Assembly: GCF_023283845.1 (NCBI RefSeq)
Contig: NZ_JAKILC010000017.1
Location: 62,001 to 126,000, forward strand
DNA: 64,000 bases
Reading direction: 5' to 3'
Source of the DNA: Shewanella marinintestina
Lineage (GTDB): Bacteria > Pseudomonadota > Gammaproteobacteria > Enterobacterales > Shewanellaceae
Position numbers and translations under genes: made by a program. The notes under the pieces were generated by a model, which saw nothing but the letters and a program-made list of their open reading frames with translations, made no database searches and was not told the DNA's origin. Below, one piece after another: positions 1-8,234 of the stretch (its first letter is position 1; each line of letters opens with the position of its first letter).

Positions 1-925
1 CAGAGCCTAATAACCAGCCCCAGAAAATTAACGACAAGAACACCACCAATGTCGATAAACCTAAACCTTTACCCATGTATCTTGGCTCAACAGCGTTACC
101 CATAACCGTATTAGTACCAAGGTAAAGTAATGCCACACCACCAGCAGCCCCAGGGCCTAATTGAATAAAGGCTAATAGCACCGACGGAATAGCAGCAATA
201 ATTGAACCGATATTGGGGATATAGTTAAACAAAAACGCAATCACGCCCCATAACAATGCGTAATCGACACCAATAAAATACAAACCAACGCCAATTATGC
301 TACCGGTTGCTAAGCTGACTAATGTCTTAATCACCATGTACTGGTTTACAGAATGTAAGAAACGATCCACTTGCTTTAAGCGCATATCAGGATCGTCTAG
401 TGCAAGGTGCATCTTGGTTGAAAAACCATTTGATTCAAACAACATGAACACCACTGTCAAAATAATCAAAAACAGATTAGCCATTACACTGCCGACGCCA
501 GACAGCATGTTAGTTGTCATCGACAGCGCAACACCTGGGTCGAAATATGCCAAAATCTGTTCTTTGGAGATTTGAATATTAAACGCCGCTAGCTTTTCTA
601 CAATCCAAGAAAACTGATCGATTAATTGGTCACGATAAAAAGGTAGTTGCTTGGAGAATTCATTAATTGAAGTGCCAACCACTGAGGCCAACCACAAGCC
701 CATTAACACAATAAATACCATCAACAGCAATACAGCCAAACCGCGTGGTGTACGATGACGTGTCATCCAACTGATCATCGGATTACAGATCACCGCAATA
801 AATACTGATAATACAAACGGCACAACAATAGGGCTAGCTGCTTTAATGCCTGCCAAAATGACCACAATAAATGCGGAAATGGCGAAGCCTTTAAAAGCTA
901 CCCCTTGATTCTCGAATCGAGTCAT
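1..925 (-). CDS. AI-2E family transporter, partial (C-terminus outside window)
   Basis: About 308 codons of a polytopic inner-membrane protein are visible; the gene runs off the left edge, so its C-terminus is missing. It starts at an ATG at 925. Translation gives an N-terminal pair of hydrophobic helices, then a soluble stretch (near residues 80-150), then more helices including the GSIIGVGLYFIGVDYALLWG and FNYIPNIGSIIAAIPSV segments that are typical of the AI-2E/TqsA/PerM family (PF01594). Members are proposed exporters of autoinducer-2 or of ions and solutes, but most have no proven substrate, so no gene name is given. It is divergent from folX, with 89 bp between the starts. Confidence 0.85.
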   Translation of the reverse strand, partial: MTRFENQGVAFKGFAISAFIVVILAGIKAASPIVVPFVLSVFIAVICNPMISWMTRHRTPRGLAVLLLMVFIVLMGLWLASVVGTSINEFSKQLPFYRDQLIDQFSWIVEKLAAFNIQISKEQILAYFDPGVALSMTTNMLSGVGSVMANLFLIILTVVFMLFESNGFSTKMHLALDDPDMRLKQVDRFLHSVNQYMVIKTLVSLATGSIIGVGLYFIGVDYALLWGVIAFLFNYIPNIGSIIAAIPSVLLAFIQLGPGAAGGVALLYLGTNTVMGNAVEPRYMGKGLGLSTLVVFLSLIFWGWLLGS

Positions 926-1014
926 TACAATAAAGTCCTTCTTGATTCACTATAATATTGATAGGGTTATATAAACTGCTTCTAACATGAACTACAACAG
1001 GGACATCGTTTTTT

Positions 1015-1389
1015 ATGAAACCAGAAATCGCCGTGATCCGCATTAAGAACCTAAGGTTACGTACTTACATTGGCATTAAAGAAGACGAAATTCAAAATAA
1101 GCAAGATGTCACCATTAATACTGTTATTCATTACTGTGCAAATAAAGCCAGAAACAGTGACAATATGGATGATGCTCTGAATTATCGCACGATTACGAAA
1201 AAGATCATTGCTTTAGTTGAAAACAACCGTTTTTCTTTACTGGAAAACTTAACCAGTCAAGTGTTGAGTATTGCCAGTGAGCATGATTGGGTCGACTTTG
1301 CTAAAGTAGAAATCGATAAGCCCCATGCATTACGTTTTGCCGATTCAGTGTCGCTAGAGCTGTGTTATCAAAAACAGTCGATCCAATAG
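1015..1389 (+). CDS. folX: Dihydroneopterin triphosphate 2'-epimerase FolX
   Basis: A 124-residue protein that matches E. coli FolX (120 residues) almost end to end. Shared stretches include the N-terminal IRIKNLRLRTYIGIKE, DALNYRTITK and the C-terminal EIDKPHALRFADSVS. FolX interconverts dihydroneopterin triphosphate and dihydromonapterin triphosphate in pterin metabolism and belongs to the FolB aldolase/epimerase fold, a cytoplasmic tunnel-shaped oligomer. FolB itself is less likely because the IRIKNLRLRT start and HALRFADSVS end are FolX-specific. The next gene is yfcH, which also neighbours folX in E. coli; the gap is 54 bp, so the two are probably cotranscribed. Confidence 0.93.
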   Translation: MKPEIAVIRIKNLRLRTYIGIKEDEIQNKQDVTINTVIHYCANKARNSDNMDDALNYRTITKKIIALVENNRFSLLENLTSQVLSIASEHDWVDFAKVEIDKPHALRFADSVSLELCYQKQSIQ

Positions 1390-1443
1390 GTCAGCCATAG
1401 CGTACTGATAATCATCTATTTTATAATCTCTGAGTTTGAGCCT

Positions 1444-2352
1444 ATGAACATATTAATAACTGGCGCCAGCGGATTTATTGGTACGCAACTGGTTAACGCC
1501 TTAAAAGAAAAACACCAACTAACGATTTTAAGCCGCTCAGTTGAGGCAGCAGAAAAACGATTGGGCGCCTCACACCAGTATCTAGCATCAATAGACAAGC
1601 TCACTCACCTCAATGACTTTGACTCCGTTATCAATTTAGCCGGCGAACCCATTGCAGGAAAACGCTGGAGCGAACAACAAAAGCAGGCTATTTGCCAAAG
1701 CCGCTGGGATCTCACCAGCAAACTAAGCAGTTTAATCGAGCAAAGCGATACACCACCGCACACATTTATCAGCGCATCAGCCATTGGATATTACGGCGAT
1801 CAAAAGCTACAACCTATCGATGAGAGCTTTGAAGTTAGCCAACAGACCCAAGCCGAATTTACCCATCAAGTCTGTCGCCGCTGGGAAGATGAAGCCTTAA
1901 AAGCCCAGAGCGAGCAAACACGGGTGTGTATTGTCCGCATAGGTTTGGTATTAGGCCGCCACGGCGGTGCGCTAGCCAAAATGTTACCGGCATTTAAATT
2001 GGGCCTCGGTGGGCCCATTGGTAACGGGCAACAGGGAATGAGCTGGATCCATCAGGCAGATCTTATCGCACTTATCAGCCATTTAACTCATCATGCTGAC
2101 TGCGAAGGTGTTTATAACGGCACTGCGCCCAACCCTGTCAGCAATAAAACCTTTACTCAGGCACTTGGCAAAGCCGTCAATCGCCCAGCTTGTATTCCCG
2201 CCCCGACATTTGCGTTAAAGCTTGCTTTAGGTGAGATGTCATCGTTACTCATCGAAGGTCAATACGTCACACCAAGACGCGCATTAGCAGCGGGCTTTGT
2301 GTATCAATACCCAGAGCTTGCGCCCGCATTAGCGGAGATATTAGGCGACTGA
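1444..2352 (+). CDS. yfcH: TIGR01777-type epimerase, YfcH
   Basis: A 302-residue protein of the NAD(P)-binding extended short-chain dehydrogenase fold. The N-terminal GASGFIGTQLV (residues 7-17) is the Rossmann dinucleotide-binding loop. The middle SASAIGYYGD stretch carries the active-site region of the YfcH/SulA-homologue family (TIGR01777), and the C-terminal DUF1731-like segment (VTPRRALAAGFVYQYPEL) completes it. The substrate is unknown. It follows folX in the same direction, the pair seen in E. coli, which suggests but does not prove a link to pterin metabolism. The ATG at 1444 has only a weak GAG upstream, but the start agrees with the Rossmann strand expected at the N-terminus. Confidence 0.9.
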   Translation: MNILITGASGFIGTQLVNALKEKHQLTILSRSVEAAEKRLGASHQYLASIDKLTHLNDFDSVINLAGEPIAGKRWSEQQKQAICQSRWDLTSKLSSLIEQSDTPPHTFISASAIGYYGDQKLQPIDESFEVSQQTQAEFTHQVCRRWEDEALKAQSEQTRVCIVRIGLVLGRHGGALAKMLPAFKLGLGGPIGNGQQGMSWIHQADLIALISHLTHHADCEGVYNGTAPNPVSNKTFTQALGKAVNRPACIPAPTFALKLALGEMSSLLIEGQYVTPRRALAAGFVYQYPELAPALAEILGD

Positions 2353-2385
2353 CCTATTAATCAGCAGATGACTAAAGTAAAAGAT

Positions 2386-2750
2386 CCACCTTCTGAAGAA
2401 GGTGGCTTTGCTAGCCCTTATTAAACGAACTCCCTAAAAGGGAGCTTTCCTACCGTGCGTTAACAAGACGCCGTAAATATATCCCTATAGGCTCTACTAA
2501 ATCCCCCCTGATTTAGAAGCTTGTACCGCACTAATAGCAAAGCTCACGTAACACTGAGTTAATCAGCTATGTTTAAATGAATTTATAAGCCGTCTATCGC
2601 ATGGATGCTAAACTCACCTCCATGGACCCTTTCTTTCAAAAAATGTCAGCGTGCTTATAAGTCGTTAAATATTGCCTTACTCCGCAATGCCATTGAACGT
2701 ACTTCAGGCAAAGCCTAATTGATGATAACCACCTACTAAAGTAGGTGGTT
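2386..2750. repeat. Hairpin-run noncoding element between yfcH and ybbP
   Basis: This gene-free stretch begins and ends with related perfect hairpins. The left one (2386-2405) has an 8-bp stem, ccaccttc/gaaggtgg; the right one (2727-2750) has a 10-bp stem, aaccacctac/gtaggtggtt. Both have a 4-nt loop and share the core ccacct/aggtgg. Between them lie more perfect stems: 2430-2444 (6 bp, loop aaa), 2478-2489 (4 bp, loop tccc) and 2497-2516 (7 bp, ctaaatc/gatttag). Paired subterminal palindromes resemble those of IS200/IS605-type elements or their non-autonomous derivatives; a dispersed hairpin repeat is the alternative. No convincing transposase reading frame was found. Confidence 0.5.
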
Positions 2751-2763
2751 TAGAGCTAAAAAC

Positions 2764-2795
2764 AAAAAGGATAACGCCCAGCGTTATCCTTTTTT
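2764..2795 (-). terminator. Rho-independent terminator downstream of ybbP
   Basis: A 14-bp perfect stem (2764-2777 with 2781-2794) with a 3-nt loop, flanked by an A-run on the left and a T-run on the right. It can end transcription from either side; on the minus strand it lies just beyond the ybbP stop. Confidence 0.85.
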
Positions 2796-2822
2796 GATTC
2801 GTGCTCAATTTGTTATGGGTAA

Positions 2823-5276
2823 CTAATGCCCTTTAAGCAGCTCACCACATGACTTGCTCAGCAATTGTCTGCAGCGCCAAATACCTAAAGTCGCCACAAC
2901 CAGTCCACCACAAAGCGGCGCAATACCCCACCAAGGCCAATGCATATACACGTTTAACTCAAACACCTGCGTTTTAAGTAGGTAAAGCGTAAACTCGGCA
3001 ACGATTACCGCCAAAATGCCGGCAATGGTACCAAGTAGCGCAAATTCAAGCCCTGTTGCTGCGCGTAGTAACCAGCCAGAGGCACCAAAGGTACGCAATA
3101 CCGCCAACTCTCGCTGCCTTGTCGCCATCCCTGCTTCAGTTTGTGCAATCATCACTAAGGCACTTGCCAGTAATACCAAGACTAGGACCAATGACAGAGA
3201 TAAAGAAACTTGATCAATAATCTGCCTAAGCTGACTCACCATAGCGCCAACATCAATAATCGATACTGTTGGGAACTGTTTGATTAACTCTAAAATCAAT
3301 CCTCGCTGCGAGTCATCAAGATGAAAGCTCGACATCGAAGTATAAGCAAACGGCGCTAATGCCTCTTGAGTAAAGATCATAAAGAAGTTGGGTTGTAGTG
3401 TTTCCCAATGCACCGCACGAATACTGGCTACATTCACCGTCAGGCTTTGGTTATCGATGGTGTAAGTTAATTTATCACCTAGCGCTAACCCTAAGCGCTC
3501 AGCTACGCCCGACTCAACTGAAACGTCATACTTGTCTTGGTTAAACTCACCTTCTAACAAATCGTTATTGGGTGGCATGCTGTTGCGGTAAGTGAGGTTT
3601 AACTCGCGGGAGATCCCCACTCTGCCCTCAACGCCCTCTTGTTGCTGATCGCGTGAAATTAACACCTCTGCGTTAATTGCGGTCAATCGTCCACGTACTA
3701 CAGGGTAAATAATCGGCGCAGACTTTAGATGCGGCGCTAAAAACTCACTAATTGGCTGGGTTTCTTCTGGCGCAATATTGACTAAGAAATAGTTTGGCGA
3801 GTTTTCCGGTAACTGTTTTTGCCACTCATTAAGTAAATCTTGTCTAAGAGCAAAAATAGTCAATAGCAACACCAATGCACTACTAAAGCCCACCAGCTGC
3901 ACCGCATTTTGTTTGGCGCGGCGTCTAAGCCCTGCCAATGCTAACTGCAATGGATTGGTGGTTTTCATGCCCACGCTGTGGCCAAGACGGATCATAAAGA
4001 AGCCAAGCACACTTAATAGTACGCCTAACAAAAGAACAGCAGCGACCACGGTTAAGGTTAACGCAAGGCTTTGCGAGTACAGATAACCCAATAGCGCCAT
4101 CGCCCCTAAACTCAGCACTAAGTGCAGCCACATTCCCAGCTGTATGCCTTCAAGCTGCCTTTGCAATACACGTAATGGCGGAATAGCCAATAAGCGCATG
4201 AGCGGATAGGCCGAAAACATAAATGCACTTATAAAGCCGGTGCCTAAGCCCAGCATAATCGGCCGCAGCATTGGCGGCGTATAAGCGGCAATTTCTGCCG
4301 GTAAAAATGCGGTAATGCCTCTATCTAAGGCAAAGCCACCAATAAGCCCAAGTACCACACCAACGGCAGTCACTAACAATAAGTGCATACCAAATAGCAC
4401 GCGGATCTGTTTTGCCGACGCGCCAAAGGTTTTAAGCATGGCGACCACGTCATAATGACGCTGACAGTAACGCTGCGCCGCAATGCCTATTGCCGCGCAG
4501 GCAAGTGCAATACCTAATAAGCTTGCCAGCAATAAGAAACGCTCCGCGCGCTTTACCGCTTCCGCAATAGGTGAATCACCCGATTGCACATCTACCCAAC
4601 GCTGGCTGGTATTTAGCAACGGCTTAGCTTGTGCTTCAAAATCTTTAAGCGCGGTCGCATCACCTGCAAACTGATAACGGTATGTCACCCGGCTGCCAGG
4701 TTGAATCACTTCAGTTTTAGCCACGTCTTCTATGCGCATCAACACAACCGGCGATGAGGCAAACGGATTAAAGCCAGCATCCGGCAAACGAATAATCTCT
4801 TTCGATAAGCCAAATTTGGCATTACCCAGCTCAATTTGCTCTGGGTAACCTAACAAGCCGCCTAAACGAGTTTCAAACCAAATATTATTCTCGCTAGGTA
4901 AGCCTTCGGCCTTACCACTGCTAAGCTCAATATCGCCTTTTAACGGATAACCTTGTTCAACCGCTCTGACCGTCACCAGCTGAAACGCATCACCGGCATA
5001 AAGCATCGAATTAAATTGCATGCTACTGACACGAGACAAGCCGTTATCATCGGCTAACTGCAGCACCTTGGGGTCTATTGCATTGGGGGAATCAATGATG
5101 CGGTCAGCTGCGATAAACTTTGAGGCTTGGCCGTTAATCGCCAGCTGCAAGCGCTCACTGACACTGGCAAGACCGGTCACAGACAGCACAGCCAAGGTTA
5201 TCGCCAAAATAATCAACACCAATTGGCCTTGGGATAACTCCCTTTTAAACAATCTCCACGCTAAACTTAACTCCAT
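2823..5276 (-). CDS. ybbP: FtsX-like ABC transporter permease YbbP
   Basis: An 817-residue permease; the E. coli homologue has about 804. There is one helix near residues 17-40, a large periplasmic segment, three helices around 245-375, a further membrane pair, a second periplasmic domain and a final trio of helices, i.e. the duplicated FtsX/MacB layout of the LolCE/YbbP class. The start overlaps the end of ybbA by 10 bp, so the two are translated together as permease and ATPase. Such systems act as mechanotransmission machines for lipids or secreted substrates rather than classical importers; the substrate of YbbAP is not settled. The neighbouring divergent tesA reproduces the E. coli tesA/ybbA-ybbP arrangement. 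Confidence 0.9.
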   Translation of the reverse strand: MELSLAWRLFKRELSQGQLVLIILAITLAVLSVTGLASVSERLQLAINGQASKFIAADRIIDSPNAIDPKVLQLADDNGLSRVSSMQFNSMLYAGDAFQLVTVRAVEQGYPLKGDIELSSGKAEGLPSENNIWFETRLGGLLGYPEQIELGNAKFGLSKEIIRLPDAGFNPFASSPVVLMRIEDVAKTEVIQPGSRVTYRYQFAGDATALKDFEAQAKPLLNTSQRWVDVQSGDSPIAEAVKRAERFLLLASLLGIALACAAIGIAAQRYCQRHYDVVAMLKTFGASAKQIRVLFGMHLLLVTAVGVVLGLIGGFALDRGITAFLPAEIAAYTPPMLRPIMLGLGTGFISAFMFSAYPLMRLLAIPPLRVLQRQLEGIQLGMWLHLVLSLGAMALLGYLYSQSLALTLTVVAAVLLLGVLLSVLGFFMIRLGHSVGMKTTNPLQLALAGLRRRAKQNAVQLVGFSSALVLLLTIFALRQDLLNEWQKQLPENSPNYFLVNIAPEETQPISEFLAPHLKSAPIIYPVVRGRLTAINAEVLISRDQQQEGVEGRVGISRELNLTYRNSMPPNNDLLEGEFNQDKYDVSVESGVAERLGLALGDKLTYTIDNQSLTVNVASIRAVHWETLQPNFFMIFTQEALAPFAYTSMSSFHLDDSQRGLILELIKQFPTVSIIDVGAMVSQLRQIIDQVSLSLSLVLVLVLLASALVMIAQTEAGMATRQRELAVLRTFGASGWLLRAATGLEFALLGTIAGILAVIVAEFTLYLLKTQVFELNVYMHWPWWGIAPLCGGLVVATLGIWRCRQLLSKSCGELLKGH

Positions 5277-6016
5277 GCGCGCGCCTCGCCCGTTACCTCA
5301 TCACTTTCCTCTGCCTTCTGCTCAACATCTTGCACAGCCATTTTTTCGCTTAAGCAGCCCGAGTCCATAATGAATTGTCGCTGACAGCGGCTGGCAAGCT
5401 CCATATCGTGAGTGACCAGCACTAAGGTCGTGTCACTTTCACGATTAAGCTCAAACAGCATATCGGCAATCTTGTCGCTATTGGCTGAATCAAGGTTACC
5501 TGTCGGCTCATCGGCAAATAACACTTTAGGCTCGCAAATAAACGCTCTGGCAATCGCCACGCGTTGTTGTTCGCCACCGGAAAGTTGATTAGGAAAGTGG
5601 GTTAAACGATGGCTTAGTCCAACCCGTTCGAGCATAGCTTGGGCTTTGTCTTTCGCCTTTGCAATCCCAGCGAGTTCCGCTGGCAGCATCACGTTCTCAA
5701 GGGCGTTTAAGGTGTCGACTAACATAAAAGATTGAAAAATAAAGCTGACTTTTTGTTTGCGCAGGGACGCTTTAGACTCTTCATTAAGTGTTTCAAGTGC
5801 AACACCGTCAAGTTTGATTGAACCGCTGCTTGGTGAGTCAAGTGCAGCTAACAAACCTAATAACGTTGACTTACCTGAACCCGATGGTCCGAGGATCGCC
5901 ACACTCTCTCCTTGCTTGACATCCATATTAATGCCGTTGAGGATAGTCAGTTCTCCCTCTTGAGTAACAACTGATTTAACTAGGTGGCTTACGGTAATGG
6001 CGCTATTTTCAGACAT
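5267..6016 (-). CDS. ybbA: ABC transporter ATP-binding protein YbbA
   Basis: A complete ABC ATPase of the LolD/MacB type. Numbering from a possible upstream TTG at 6031, the Walker A GPSGSGKST is at 48-56, the signature LSGGEQ at 150-155, Walker B VLFADEPT at 170-177, the D-loop NLDS at 179-182 and the switch THD at 207-209. The ATG at 6016 is preferred over the TTG because an AAGGA box sits just before it; this gives 249 residues. It powers YbbP, encoded by the overlapping next gene. Its 5' end overlaps the 5' end of the divergent tesA by about 20 bp. Confidence 0.93.
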   Translation of the reverse strand: MSENSAITVSHLVKSVVTQEGELTILNGINMDVKQGESVAILGPSGSGKSTLLGLLAALDSPSSGSIKLDGVALETLNEESKASLRKQKVSFIFQSFMLVDTLNALENVMLPAELAGIAKAKDKAQAMLERVGLSHRLTHFPNQLSGGEQQRVAIARAFICEPKVLFADEPTGNLDSANSDKIADMLFELNRESDTTLVLVTHDMELASRCQRQFIMDSGCLSEKMAVQDVEQKAEESDEVTGEARAWS

Positions 6017-6626
6017 AGAATCCTTCTTCAACGTTAAAAACCGACTTCGCGGTTTGGTCTTATTATTGGTTTTCAGCAGTTTTGGGCTGAGTGCTACCCC
6101 TATATTAATCCTAGGTGATAGCCTAAGTGCAAGTTATGGCATGCCTGAAAATCAAGGCTGGGTACAATTACTACGAGAGAAAATGCCAAATAGCTCAATC
6201 ATTAATGGCTCAGTTAGCGGCGAAACATCGGCCGGCGGATTACGCAGACTGCCCGCCCTGCTTGAATCTGCTCAGCCAAAAATATTATTGATAGAACTTG
6301 GCGGTAATGATGGACTTCGCGGGTTCCCACCAAAACAATTGAAAAACAATCTTACAAAAATCATTGAGCTAGCTAAAGCACAACAGGTAAAAGTGTTATT
6401 AAGTGAGATTATGGTGCCACCTAATTACGGTCCAAGATACGCTTCACAGATTAATACGGTATATAAAGATTTAGCCACTGAACATGACGTCACCTTGATG
6501 CCATTTTTTATGGAGCAAATTGTCATCGACCCATCATTAATGCAACGAGATGGCATTCACCCAAATCAAAAAGCGCAGATAATAATTGCCGAGTTTATGT
6601 TGCCATGGTTTGAGCAAGCTTTATAA
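5997..6626 (+). CDS. tesA: Multifunctional acyl-CoA thioesterase I / lysophospholipase L1 TesA
   Basis: An SGNH/GDSL hydrolase of 209 residues. Block I GDSLS is at 40-44 (nucleophile Ser42), the GGND block at 102-105, and the catalytic Asp185/His188 pair lies in DGIHPN. A hydrophobic segment at about 18-33 ending in LSA looks like the signal peptide, so the mature enzyme should be periplasmic, as in E. coli, where it hydrolyses acyl-CoA, lysophospholipid and some esters. The start is uncertain: the ATG at 5997 has an upstream AGGTGG but lies inside the divergent ybbA start; a TTG around residue 20 would shorten the region before the signal core. Confidence 0.92.
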   Translation: MALFSDIESFFNVKNRLRGLVLLLVFSSFGLSATPILILGDSLSASYGMPENQGWVQLLREKMPNSSIINGSVSGETSAGGLRRLPALLESAQPKILLIELGGNDGLRGFPPKQLKNNLTKIIELAKAQQVKVLLSEIMVPPNYGPRYASQINTVYKDLATEHDVTLMPFFMEQIVIDPSLMQRDGIHPNQKAQIIIAEFMLPWFEQAL

Positions 6627-6751
6627 TCGCCGCTTAAATCATTGCACCGTTGTTTAATACTCAAACCTTGAATAGCATATTTACACCTTAATTAAAGCTG
6701 ACCGGCTAAAAATAAAGTCAGCCAAAGGAATCGCTTTTCAAGGGAAGCTTA

Positions 6752-7870
6752 ATGGAATACCACATGCGCTATACACTTATCGCTGCGACCTGTCTCGCAG
6801 CCGTTTATTCTGGTTCTGCGATGTCAGCAGAAGCGGTTATCACGACACCAGCTACCTCTCAACAAGCACTTACGCCAGCCGATCTATATCCGCCAGCGGA
6901 CGCTAAGTACGATTGGCTGCAACTCACTTCACTTGAGCTATTAAAGGGCGAAATTAAAAACCTTTATGATGACAAGTTAGAGTTTGAAAGTGATGAGCTC
7001 GATACTGTCTATATCGACTGGGAAGACGTTAAAGTGCTACAAAGTAGTGGCATTGTCAGTATTGGTTTTACCGATCTAAGTACTAAAACGGGCCGTTTAC
7101 TGGTTGAAAATGGTAAATCGTACATTAATGGTGAAGAGTTTGATAACACGCAAATCATGACCATTATTGCTGGCGATCAATCAGAAGCTAATTACTGGTC
7201 AAGCAAGATCACCTTAGGTGCAAACTTTCGCAGCGGTAACACCGACCAAATCGATTACAGCGCATTAGCTAAGACGATTCGTCGTACCACTGAATCACGC
7301 TTTAATCTTGATTACATCGGTAATTACTCTAAGACTGACGGTGATAGCCGCATTAACAATCATCGTATCAACACTAACTTTGACTGGTTTATCTCGAAGC
7401 AGTTCTATGTGAGACCTATCTTTGCTGAGATCTACAAAGATCCATTCTCAAACATTGAGTATCGAGCGACAGTCGGTTCGGGTTTGGGTTACAACATCAT
7501 TGATAACTCAAAAACAGAATGGAGCATCAGTGGTAATCCGGCTTATACCTATACTAAGTTCGATGAAGTAGCCGCTGGCGAAGAAACCGATGATGGCAGT
7601 GCCGCTATGGTCATTGAAACTGCTTTTGACACTGAAATTACCAGTGACATCGATTTCAATACGTTATACCGCGTGCAATACGGTAATGAACAGTCAGGTG
7701 GATATACTCACCATGCTATTGCCACATTAGAGATTGAATTAACCAGCATGTTTGACCTTGATCTGTCATTCGTTTGGGATCACATCAATAACCCACAGGC
7801 TGATGCCAGCGGATTGATCCCAGAGCAAGATGACTATCAATTTATTATTGGTTTCGGTATCGATATCTAA
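6752..7870 (+). CDS. DUF481 family outer-membrane protein
   Basis: A 372-residue exported protein. A signal peptide (about residues 5-26, ending SAMSAEA) precedes a segment of about 100 residues with a small beta domain (LLKGEIKNLYDDKLEFESDELDT, LSTKTGRLL). A series of amphipathic beta strands follows (residues about 150-372), rich in aromatic-ending strands and closing with the typical terminal strand DDYQFIIGFGIDI. This is the YdiY/DUF481 layout; the family is salt-induced or of unknown role and is predicted to form a small outer-membrane barrel. The ATG at 6752 has an AAGGGA box; an ATG at 6764 would remove four residues ahead of the signal peptide. Confidence 0.82.
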   Translation: MEYHMRYTLIAATCLAAVYSGSAMSAEAVITTPATSQQALTPADLYPPADAKYDWLQLTSLELLKGEIKNLYDDKLEFESDELDTVYIDWEDVKVLQSSGIVSIGFTDLSTKTGRLLVENGKSYINGEEFDNTQIMTIIAGDQSEANYWSSKITLGANFRSGNTDQIDYSALAKTIRRTTESRFNLDYIGNYSKTDGDSRINNHRINTNFDWFISKQFYVRPIFAEIYKDPFSNIEYRATVGSGLGYNIIDNSKTEWSISGNPAYTYTKFDEVAAGEETDDGSAAMVIETAFDTEITSDIDFNTLYRVQYGNEQSGGYTHHAIATLEIELTSMFDLDLSFVWDHINNPQADASGLIPEQDDYQFIIGFGIDI

Positions 7871-7912
7871 GCATGACTCGCTATGTAAATAGCGACTGGC
7901 ACGCGTTAAAAT

Positions 7913-7942
7913 AAAATCCCTGCCTTAATCGGTGGGGATTTT
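7913..7942 (+). terminator. Likely terminator after the DUF481 gene
   Basis: The stem aaaatccc (7913-7920) pairs with gggatttt (7935-7942), with some further pairing inside. It lies about 40 bp past the stop codon, and a T-rich end follows the stem. Confidence 0.6.
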
Positions 7943-8234
7943 ACTCTCTATCCTCCTATTCCCGCCCACGTCTTTTCGAGCAAAGCGCGATACCGTCATA
8001 CCGCCGCTAAAATAACCTCACTTTTTATCAGACATAGCGAATCAATACAGGCGTTTGAAACTTATCGAGTTCAATCTAAATTTCAATACTTAAGCCCAAT
8101 CACCTCGTTTAAACCTCAACACAAACACTCAAGATAACAACTTGTTAAATAATTGTTGTCCACATTTCACATTGCTTATCTTGTACGCCAGTGCAATCTA
8201 GGAGTCGCATAATAAAAATAATTTTGGAGACGCT
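7943..8234. other. Upstream region of the beta-helix/diheme gene
   Basis: The gap between the DUF481 gene and the next start at 8235 totals 364 bp, and this is the part after the terminator. No gene was seen. An imperfect inverted repeat with acaac/gttgt arms occurs near 8137-8160 and could be an operator, but this is weak. A good ribosome-binding site (TTTTGGAGA) precedes 8235. Confidence 0.4.

Noticed and set aside
297..575. Plus-strand open frame of 92 codons.
   Set aside because: Antisense to the AI-2E family permease, with no homology or ribosome-binding site.
2640..2720. A short frame ending in LLRNAIERTSGKA, considered as a transposase tail.
   Set aside because: It is closed by stops within about 40 codons and shows no convincing family match, so the 2386-2750 element is described only by its hairpins.
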